Below, in pieces: positions 53,027 through 60,700 of a DNA stretch of 64,000 nucleotides. Under the pieces are notes generated by a model, which did not search any database, was not told the DNA's origin, and was given only the letters and a program-made list of their open reading frames with translations. Position 1 is the stretch's first letter. Every line of letters starts with the position of its first letter. The stretch is from an uncultured Lachnospiraceae bacterium (GTDB lineage: Bacteria; Bacillota; Clostridia; Lachnospirales; Lachnospiraceae): the NCBI GenBank assembly GCA_902781215.1, contig CACZIO010000004.1, forward strand, positions 89,513-153,512. The letters run 5' to 3'. A program made the translations under genes and the position numbers.

Positions 53027-53039
53027 AGGAGCACCTCCT
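53027..53039 (-). promoter_or_regulatory. Hairpin overlapping the rny ribosome site
   Basis: AGGAG-GTG-CTCCT forms a perfect 5-bp stem that includes the Shine-Dalgarno sequence of rny. It could dampen translation or allow autocontrol by RNase Y cleavage; stability is modest. Confidence 0.4.
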
Positions 53040-53136
53040 TATTCAATTGATCTGTATGTACATCATATTAGAATATAAATACCGCTTTCCAGACAGCTGT
53101 ATTGTGAAAATATCCTAAAAATCACATACTCGCAAC

Positions 53137-53178
53137 AGCTAAATTCTAAACTTTTAAAGCTAAATTCTAAACTTTTAA
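53137..53178. repeat. Two exact tandem 21-bp repeats upstream of rny
   Basis: Two identical copies (53137-53157, 53158-53178), each containing AAATTCTAAACTTTTAA, stand in the gap between recX and rny. AT-rich; may vary in copy number between strains or form part of the rny promoter region. Confidence 0.75.
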
Positions 53179-53245
53179 TGTAACCATGTCAAGGACAAGT
53201 TCAATATGCAGACAGTCTGCCGACAGCGGCCGGACACAGACACGG

Positions 53246-53998
53246 TCAGGGGATTTGAACATCTTCCGCCATTGCCCGGCGGATCAGTTCCATTCCGTAT
53301 CCCTTTCGCCGCAGAAAGGCCACGGTCTTCTGACGGGCTGTATAATCGGTCTGTGCGGGATCATAGCCCCGCTTTTGCAAGAGGCGCCGGATCCGGGCCA
53401 GCTGGACCTCTTCCGGGTCTGTCTCCTCCGAGATCTCCTCCACCGCCCTTTCAATCTCTTCCTCCGGGATTCCCCGCTCCATCAGATCGTGCCGGATCCG
53501 GAGCAGGCTCCGGTCCGCCAGATGGCTGCGCAGGTAGGTCTGCGCGTATCGGGCATCGTCCAGATAGTGTGCCTCCTGAAGCTTTTCGATGCAGTCCTCA
53601 ATGATCGAGGGCGGGTATCCGGCGTCCTGCAGCTTTGTGCGCAGGCGGTGGACCGGATAATCCCGGCTCCCCAGGAGCGTGCCGCACCGCTGCAGGCAGG
53701 CGCTTCTGAGCGACTGCATGATTTCCGCATATGTCTCCTGCGCGAGTTCGTCCCCCGGTCTGAGACCCAGCCTGGAGGCCCGGCGGCCGGAGATCACAAA
53801 GGCTTCCCCCTCCTCAGGTGTCACCCGGACACGGAGGGCGCCGCCTCTGTGCCGGCTTCTGCCGGAATCATTGGCACTGTCGGCAAGAGACGGCCCCATC
53901 AGAGCCGCCCCCTCCTCAAAATCAGATCCGGCTTCCGGAATTGTTTCCACGGCACGTCCGAATCTGTCTATTTTTTCGATCGAGAGAATCCTGTTCAA
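53246..53998 (-). CDS. recX: Regulatory protein RecX
   Basis: 250 residues. Three-helix RecX repeats are visible: [53 protein letters not shown] and [18 protein letters not shown]. It binds the RecA filament and limits its activity. The start is a TTG at 53998 that overlaps the recA stop (TTGA), with AGGAG 7 bases upstream inside recA, so the two are translationally coupled. The N-terminal 100 residues are variable, as in Firmicutes RecX. Confidence 0.92.
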   Translation of the reverse strand: MNRILSIEKIDRFGRAVETIPEAGSDFEEGAALMGPSLADSANDSGRSRHRGGALRVRVTPEEGEAFVISGRRASRLGLRPGDELAQETYAEIMQSLRSACLQRCGTLLGSRDYPVHRLRTKLQDAGYPPSIIEDCIEKLQEAHYLDDARYAQTYLRSHLADRSLLRIRHDLMERGIPEEEIERAVEEISEETDPEEVQLARIRRLLQKRGYDPAQTDYTARQKTVAFLRRKGYGMELIRRAMAEDVQIP

Positions 53999-55074
53999 TC
54001 CTCATCTCCTGTCGCTTTTTCTGTCTGATCTTCCTCTTCCGCAGGCTCCGGCGTGAAGGTTCTGGCGCCGTCCGGATCCAGGTTGTAGTGGACGCGCACC
54101 TTGCGGTCGATCTCCGCCAGGATATCCGGATGGTCGAGCAGGAACTGCTTGGAATTTTCACGACCCTGGCCGACGCGGTTTCCCTCGTAGTTGTACCAGG
54201 CGCCGCTCTTGTTGACGATGTCACAGGCCGCAGCCAGGTCGAGGACATCCCCGACATAGGAGATTCCCTTGCCGTACATGATGTCGAACTCGGCCTCCTT
54301 GAAGGGCGGCGCGATCTTGTTCTTGACGATCTTGACGCGGGTCCTGTTGCCGATGCTTTCGCCGCTCTGTTTGAGGGTCTCGATCCTGCGGACGTCCATG
54401 CGGACGGAGGAGTAGAACTTGAGCGCACGGCCGCCGGTCGTCACCTCGGGATTGCCGAACATGACGCCCACCTTCTCACGCAGCTGGTTGATGAAAACGA
54501 CCGCGCAGTTGGACTTGCTGATCACGGCGGTCAGCTTGCGGAGAGCCTGCGACATCAGCCTGGCATGGAGGCCGACATGGGAGTCTCCCATGTCCCCGTC
54601 GATCTCCGCCTTGGGCACGAGGGCCGCGACCGAGTCGACGACCACGATGTCGATCGCGCCGGACCGCACCATGGTCTCGGTGATCTCCAGGGCCTGTTCG
54701 CCGCTGTCCGGCTGGGAGATATAGAGGTTGTCGATATCGACGCCGATATTTTTGGCATAGACCGGGTCGAGCGCGTGCTCCGCGTCGATGAAGCCCGCGA
54801 TTCCTCCGCGGCGCTGGACCTCTGCGATCATATGCAGGGTGACAGTGGTCTTACCGGAGGATTCCGGTCCGTAGATCTCGATGATCCTGCCCTTGGGAAT
54901 GCCGCCCAAGCCCAGGGCAATATCAAGGCTGAGAGAGCCTGTCGGGATCGTCTCCACGTTCATCTGCGCGGCGGGATCGCCCAGCTTCATGACGGCGCCC
55001 TTGCCGAACTGCTTTTCTATCTGTGTCAGCGCCGCATCCAGCGCTTTCTGACGGTCATCCTTGGAAATAGCCAT
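53995..55074 (-). CDS. recA: Recombinase RecA
   Basis: 359 residues, standard length. Walker [10 protein letters not shown] near 68, [38 protein letters not shown] and the [12 protein letters not shown] region are all present; the C-terminal tail is acidic. It catalyses strand exchange and activates LexA cleavage. AGGAG is 7 bases before the ATG. The promoter at 55209-55237 has an SOS box just downstream of it, so it should be DNA-damage inducible. Cotranscribed with recX. Confidence 0.98.
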   Translation of the reverse strand: MAISKDDRQKALDAALTQIEKQFGKGAVMKLGDPAAQMNVETIPTGSLSLDIALGLGGIPKGRIIEIYGPESSGKTTVTLHMIAEVQRRGGIAGFIDAEHALDPVYAKNIGVDIDNLYISQPDSGEQALEITETMVRSGAIDIVVVDSVAALVPKAEIDGDMGDSHVGLHARLMSQALRKLTAVISKSNCAVVFINQLREKVGVMFGNPEVTTGGRALKFYSSVRMDVRRIETLKQSGESIGNRTRVKIVKNKIAPPFKEAEFDIMYGKGISYVGDVLDLAAACDIVNKSGAWYNYEGNRVGQGRENSKQFLLDHPDILAEIDRKVRVHYNLDPDGARTFTPEPAEEEDQTEKATGDED

Positions 55075-55189
55075 TTCTCTTCTCCTTTTTGATCTGATTG
55101 TCCAAATTAATATTATGCGGATGATTTATCCGGAGTGGTCACTGCCGATCGGTTTCCGGGCAGTCACTCCGCAACTGTTCGTATGTTCG

Positions 55190-55237
55190 GAACATCTGTT
55201 CGTTACTCAGTATAGCATTATCACTGCCGGACTGCAA
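55190..55237 (-). promoter_or_regulatory. recA promoter with LexA (SOS) box
   Basis: On the minus strand TTGCAG (55232-55237), a 17-base spacer and TATACT (55209-55214) form a good sigma-A promoter. Immediately downstream, GAACATCTGTTC (55190-55201) matches the Gram-positive SOS box GAAC-N4-GTTC. Confidence 0.85.
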
Positions 55238-55269
55238 GACTTATTTTAAAAGAAAAACCATGTACATTT

Positions 55270-55314
55270 AAAACAAAAACTGTGTGCAGAAATCCACTGA
55301 TCCATGCACACAGT
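55270..55314 (-). terminator. Intrinsic terminator after the sigma-like gene
   Basis: ACTGTGTGCA and TGCACACAGT (55279-55288 and 55305-55314) are perfect complements; on the minus strand they are followed by TTTTGTTTT. It ends the rhomboid-like/sigma-like transcript before the recA promoter. Confidence 0.85.
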
Positions 55315-55535
55315 TCCGTATTTCATATGGGGCCGTCCGGATTCCACCGGACAGCTTATCCGGGCACGGGAATCATCGCAACTTCAGATTTTTCCTGTGC
55401 CTGACAAAATGCCTCATCATGTCTTGATCTCAGAGTCTGAACAGCTTTCGCCATCGACATCAGTATAGCGCGGATGCGGGCGCGGGTCAATGCCGCATCG
55501 CTGTCCGGATCCGTCAGCACCCGGTCAATGCCGCG

Positions 55536-56285
55536 TCATGTATCCAGGTCCTCGATTGCGCCGCCGGTCAGGCGAGTGGCATCCCGGATCTGCTCCTGCG
55601 TCACCTCTCCTTCGCCGGCCAGCTCCGCAGGTGTCACCTTTCGTCCCAGGGAATGGGCCAGTTCCTTCGCTTTGTCGGCGACCAGATTGGCCAGGTCCTC
55701 CAGCTCCCGGCCCAGGGCATTGTCATCGAGCATCATGGAGATCAGGTCCTCCATGCTGTCCATGATCCGCCTGCCGAGTTCGCCTTCCACCTCCTGCGGC
55801 CCCTCCAGGTGTCCCAGCAGGGTCACACCGACGGCAAGGGCTTCGTTTCCGGCGCCGATCAGGTCTTCGACGCTCACCCCCTGTCCGGCATAGAGGCGCG
55901 CGATATCCACGACGTTGAGGAGCATCTGCTCCGCGAGCTCTCTCTGTGCGGAGGCTTCGCCCGCCATGGCGGAGATCTTGACCGCTTCCAGCACTGAATC
56001 CGACAGCTTCGGAATGTCCTTCAGCATCTCCCGGTAGGAGACCAGAAAGTCGCGTTCCTCCTCGCCAAGGGCCTCTTCGTCGCCGGGATCACCGCCGACC
56101 GCTACCTTGTGTGCCTTCAGATATGCCTCGATCTGCCCGACCTGGTCTTCCTGCAGGTCAAAGGCTCCAAACAGCTCCGAGATCTCCCCGCGGCTGATGC
56201 GGCCTCCCTTCTGCCGGGCCTGCTTCAGCGCCTCCTGCAGGAGGCGCATAAATTCCTGTTCCTTCTGAATCGTATCTTTTTCCAT
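55536..56285 (-). CDS. Degenerate sigma-70-like protein
   Basis: 249 residues. The N-terminal part (ISRGEISELFGAFDLQEDQV, then IEAYLKAHKV) resembles sigma region 1.1. The middle (LAEQMLLNVVDIARLYAGQG, VEDLIGAGNEALAVG) follows region 2, but the DNA-melting and -10 contacting part is not recognisable (RRIMDSMEDLISMML in place of the RQAI segment). AHSLGRKVTPAELAGEGEV looks like region 3. There is no region 4. It may bind RNA polymerase without promoter recognition, or be a regulator derived from a sigma factor. AAGGA is 6 bases before the ATG. It is cotranscribed with the rhomboid-like gene, 36 bases upstream. Confidence 0.72.
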   Translation of the reverse strand: MEKDTIQKEQEFMRLLQEALKQARQKGGRISRGEISELFGAFDLQEDQVGQIEAYLKAHKVAVGGDPGDEEALGEEERDFLVSYREMLKDIPKLSDSVLEAVKISAMAGEASAQRELAEQMLLNVVDIARLYAGQGVSVEDLIGAGNEALAVGVTLLGHLEGPQEVEGELGRRIMDSMEDLISMMLDDNALGRELEDLANLVADKAKELAHSLGRKVTPAELAGEGEVTQEQIRDATRLTGGAIEDLDT

Positions 56286-56321
56286 CTGGTTTCCTTTATT
56301 ACAGAATTTTCTTTTTCACTC

Positions 56322-57215
56322 TCATACCTTCCGCATGTGCGGTGTCTCTCCCTTTTTGACGTGGGTGTGGACAAAGAGGTGGTCCTGACAGTATTCAAGG
56401 CCGCCCTCACATTTGGAACAATAGCGGAATTCCAGATCGTCTCCGTCCTTCTCCGTCCGTCCGCAGATTGCGCACCTGTGCAGACTGTCTCTGCCGGGCG
56501 CGGCCTTTTTTCCCTCCGTGACAGACTTGCGGAACTGCTTCCGCCTGCGCACCTGTCCGGGCGAGTAACTCATCCAGTTTCTGGACCGCAGATAGAGGAG
56601 CAGGACGTTGAGCAGGGCTGCCCCGATCACAAAGCGCTCCGCGCTGCTGCCGCTCCAGAAGCTCAGGAGCAGGAAGCCCACGTCGATCCAGCCCAAGATC
56701 TTGACCTTGAGCGGCAGGACAAAAAAGAGGTAGACCTGGGCATCGGGAAAGGTCAGGGCAAATGCGAGGAAGATGCACATGTTGATGTAGTAGGTGCTGA
56801 ACAGGGCAGAGCTGTAGGTCGCCATCTGCGCCAGTTCAAGCCCCGACAGCCCGCGCAGGGCCAGGAAGGCATACCAGGCAAAGGCGCTCAGGATCGTCAG
56901 CAGGATGCCCAGAAAAACATAGACATTGTATTTGTAGTCTCCCCACACCCGCTCCAGCGACGTCCCGATACTGTAGTAAAAATACAGCATGATGGCGACA
57001 AAAAAGAGGTTGGAGCCCGGATCCGGCGGCACCAGGAGCCAGGAGAGCACGCGCCAGACCTGTCCGTGCAGGACAGCCGCCACATTCAGTGTCAGCAGTG
57101 AAAACACACCGGGCTGAATGTAGTACAGGACATAGCCAATGACATACAGGATCACCAGCTTCATGGAGAGCTTACTGACAGCATACTTGCCAAATTTTCG
57201 TTCAAACTGACTCAT
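56322..57215 (-). CDS. Rhomboid-like membrane protein with C-terminal zinc finger
   Basis: 297 residues, about six membrane spans (20-210) in a rhomboid-like order: GQVWRVLSWLLVPP loop, then YYSIGTSLERVWGDYKYN. The catalytic Ser of GxSG and the His are not seen, so it is probably a pseudoprotease. The C-terminal region after a basic linker holds a cytosolic zinc-binding stretch, CAICGRTEKDGDDLEFRYC, then CEGGLEYCQDHLFVHTHV. AAGGAG is 5 bases before the ATG. Likely a membrane scaffold or adaptor. Confidence 0.78.
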   Translation of the reverse strand: MSQFERKFGKYAVSKLSMKLVILYVIGYVLYYIQPGVFSLLTLNVAAVLHGQVWRVLSWLLVPPDPGSNLFFVAIMLYFYYSIGTSLERVWGDYKYNVYVFLGILLTILSAFAWYAFLALRGLSGLELAQMATYSSALFSTYYINMCIFLAFALTFPDAQVYLFFVLPLKVKILGWIDVGFLLLSFWSGSSAERFVIGAALLNVLLLYLRSRNWMSYSPGQVRRRKQFRKSVTEGKKAAPGRDSLHRCAICGRTEKDGDDLEFRYCSKCEGGLEYCQDHLFVHTHVKKGETPHMRKV

Positions 57216-57413
57216 ACTCGCTCCTTATACCTGCGCGCCCGGTGATCGTCCGTCACGTCACGCAGACCACCGGGCGGGCTTTCCGTGCGCATTACACGCA
57301 CGCGTGCGGAATCCGTGCATTTCATGCGTGAACATTATCCGTAAAAGATATGTGCATTTTATCATCGGCACAGATAATTGTAAATGCAGTTTGCTTTCGG
57401 AAGACATCAGGTA

Positions 57414-57440
57414 ACCTGTCCCGGACTGTACCGATACGCC
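57414..57440. repeat. Imperfect 27-bp direct repeat, copy 1
   Basis: Shares 25 of 27 bases with the copy at 57475-57501; both start ACCTGTCCCGG and end ATACGCC, and are 61 bases apart start to start. Upstream of the activase promoter; candidate regulator site. Confidence 0.7.
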
Positions 57441-57474
57441 CTGTAGAGCATGACACAGCCATGGCACTGTTGCG

Positions 57475-57501
57475 ACCTGTCCCGGGCTGTACCAATACGC
57501 C
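57475..57501. repeat. Imperfect 27-bp direct repeat, copy 2
   Basis: Second copy of the element at 57414-57440, differing at two bases, ending 67 bases before the -35 of the activase promoter. Confidence 0.7.
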
Positions 57502-57568
57502 AGGCTTTTTCACAGCTTTCCGGTGAAAATCCGGTGAAAATCCCGTGTTGGACAACCCGCCTGTGAGA

Positions 57569-57597
57569 TTGATTTTTTGCCCCTCTTCCATTATAAT
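57569..57597 (+). promoter_or_regulatory. Sigma-A promoter of the activase gene
   Basis: TTGATT (57569-57574), a 17-base spacer and TATAAT (57592-57597), about 130 bases before the start codon. Tandem and direct repeats lie just upstream. Confidence 0.78.
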
Positions 57598-57725
57598 TTT
57601 AGATTCAGCACAGATATGAATGTATATATTGAATTCAATTCGACAGACCGGAAACGGCCCTGTTCTTCAGAACGGGGATCAGTCTTTTTGGTATTTGACG
57701 TTTTTTTGAACGGAGGAATTCATAC

Positions 57726-60700
57726 TTGATTTCGAAAGACTATACACTTGGAATTGATATCGGATCCACGACGGTCAAGATTGCCCTGCTGGACGCTGAC
57801 CGCCAGATCGTATTTGCGGACTACCGCAGACATCACGCCGACATCCAGGGCACCCTGCGCGGCCTGGTCCGGGACGCACTGGCACAGACGGGCGATGTCA
57901 CGATCCACCCCGTGATCACCGGATCGGGCGGCCTCACCCTGGCCAACCATCTGGAGGTTCCCTTCGTGCAGGAGGTCGTCGCGGTCTCCACGGCCCTGGA
58001 GCAGATCGCGCCCAAGACAGACGTGGCGATCGAGCTGGGCGGCGAAGACGCCAAGATCATCTATTTTGAGAACGGCAGCATCGAGCAGCGCATGAACGGC
58101 ATCTGCGCCGGCGGCACGGGCTCCTTCATCGACCAGATGGCCAGCCTCCTGCAGACCGACGCGGCCGGACTCAACCGCTATGCCCGCCACTATCACTCGC
58201 TCTATACCATCGCGGCCCGCTGCGGTGTTTTTGCCAAGTCCGATATTCAGCCCCTGATCAACGAGGGAGCGACAAAAGAGGACCTGGCGGCTTCCATCTT
58301 CCAGGCAGTCGTCAACCAGACCATCAGCGGCCTGGCCTGCGGCAAGCCGATCCGGGGCCACGTCGCCTTCCTGGGCGGTCCCCTGCACTTCCTGCCGGAG
58401 CTCAAGGCGGCCTTTATCCGCACGCTGAAGCTGGACGACGAGCACACGATCGACGTCGAGAATTCCCACCTCTTCGCCGCCATGGGCAGCGCCATGAACG
58501 CCCATGAGGACAACCACGCCCTCCTGTCCGAAATGGCGGACCGCCTGTCCGGTAAGCTCCACATGGAATTCGAGATCGGCCGCATGGATCCTCTCTTTGC
58601 CTCCCGGGAGGAATATGACGAGTTCTGCCGCCGCCACGAAAAGGCGCGCGTGCGCCGCGGCGACCTGTCCCAGTACCACGGCAAATGCTTCCTGGGGATC
58701 GACGCCGGCTCCACAACGACCAAGCTGGCCCTGGTCGGCGAGGACGGCTCCCTCCTCTATTCTTTTTACAGCAACAACAACGGCAGCCCGGTCCGGACCG
58801 CCATGGCATCGATCGCCGAGATCCACCGCCTGCTCCCGGAGGATGCCCGGATCGTCCGCAGCTGCTCCACCGGCTACGGAGAGGCCCTGCTCAAGGCGGC
58901 CTTCCTGCTGGACGAGGGCGAGGTCGAGACCATCGCCCACTATTACGCGGCGGCCTTCTTTGACCCGGAGGTCGACTGCATCCTGGACATCGGCGGCCAG
59001 GACATGAAATGCATCCGCATCAAAAACCACGCGGTCGACAATGTCCTGCTCAACGAAGCCTGTTCCTCGGGATGCGGTTCCTTTATCGAGACCTTCGCCA
59101 AGTCCCTGGACTTCTCCGTGCAGGATTTCGCGAAGGCAGCTCTCTTTGCAAAGCACCCCATCGATCTGGGCACGCGGTGCACCGTTTTCATGAACTCCCG
59201 CGTCAAGCAGGCCCAGAAGGAGGGCGCCGATGTGGCGGATATCTCCGCCGGCCTGGCCTATTCGGTCATCAAAAACGCCCTCTTCAAGGTCATCAAGGTC
59301 TCCGACGCCTCCCAGCTGGGTAAAAACATCGTCGTCCAGGGCGGAACCTTCTATAACGACGCCGTTCTGAGAAGTGTGGAGACGATCTCCGGCGGCCAGG
59401 TCACAAGACCCGATATCGCCGGTATCATGGGTGCCTTCGGTGCGGCCCTGATCGCGCGCGAGCGCTATGACGGCCGTCAGCAGACGACCATGCTCTCCTT
59501 CGACGAGATCGAAAATCTGGAGTTTGAGACCACCCTGACCACCTGCGGCCGCTGCACCAACAACTGCCGCCTGACCATCAACCATTTTCTTCGCGCGGAC
59601 GGCGCGGATTCGGCGGAAAAGGCTTCGGTCTTCGAGGATGAGATCCCCGTGACCGGCGAGGGCGGCTCCGATCGCAGAAAAGAAAACAGAGGGAGTTCCG
59701 CCGGCCTTGCCGCGCGCGCGGCAAGGGCTCTGGAGGAAAGTCCTCTGAGCGAAACAGCGGAGCGCGCTGCCAAAGCCTTTGAAGAGAGTCCCCTGGCAGA
59801 CGCCGCAGACCGCGCCCGCGAGACGGCGGGGCGCGCCAGAGAGACGGCAGAGCGGGCAAGGGACACTGCCCTCGAGACCGCTGGCCGCGCCAGGGATACA
59901 GCCCTCGAGACCGCGGGGCGCGCCAGGGATACGGCGCGTGAAACCGCGGAGCGCGCCGCCAAAGCCATTGAGGCCAGCCCCTTCCGCGATGCCGCGGGAC
60001 GTGTCCGCGAGACCGCGGAGCGCGCCAGGGATACTGCTGTGGAGACGGCGGGACGCGCAAAGGACTCCGCCCTCGAGACCGCAGGCCGCGCCAGGGATAC
60101 TGCTCTGGAAACGGCGGGGCGCGCCGCGAAGGCCATCGAAGCGACGCCCATCGGCGACGCCGCAGGCCGTGTCCGCGAGACGGCGGAACACGTCAGGGAT
60201 ACTGCCCTCGAGACTGCCGGACGCGCAGGCACCGGGGACCGTCAGAGTCAAACAGACAGGCCGTCCTCCAGGGACCGCCGGACCGGTTCCGGCAGACATG
60301 GAAGCACTGCCTCCGCCCCGGCACAGGAACGGCTCTTTATCTCCGGCAACCGCTGTGAGCGCGGTCTGGGCAAGGAAGCCACGCAGAACAATGTTCCCAA
60401 CCTCTATAAGTACAAGCTGGGCAGGATCTTCGGCTACCGGCCGCTGACAAAGGACCAGGCGACGCGCGGCACTGTCGGCATCCCCCGCGTCCTGAATATG
60501 TACGAGGACTATCCCTTCTGGGCGACCTTCTTCACGAAGCTGGGCTACCGTGTCGTCCTGTCCCCTCTCTCGACCCACAAGATCTACGAGATGGGCATTG
60601 AGTCCATTCCCAGCGAGTCCGCCTGCTATCCGGCCAAGATCGCGCACGGACATGTCATGTGGCTCATCGAGAAGGGCGTGGACTTCATCTTCTACCCGTC

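Larger units (their letters stand above)
55075..55535. other. Gap between recA and the sigma-like gene
   Basis: Holds the recA promoter and SOS box, the intrinsic terminator at 55270-55314, and a smaller GTCCGG-CCGGAC hairpin near 55329-55346. No gene seen. Confidence 0.65.
57216..57725. other. Divergent intergenic region with repeats
   Basis: Between the rhomboid-like gene (minus) and the activase (plus). It contains an 8-bp inverted repeat at 57237-57275, two imperfect 27-bp direct repeats at 57414 and 57475, two tandem CCGGTGAAAAT units (57520-57541) and a sigma-A promoter at 57569-57597. No gene seen. Confidence 0.65.

Noticed and set aside
53818-55092. Plus-strand open frame of 424 codons over recA
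   Set aside because: Antisense shadow of recA/recX.
57414-57541. Possible CRISPR array
   Set aside because: Only two imperfect copies of a 27-bp unit and no cas genes; better explained as regulator sites.
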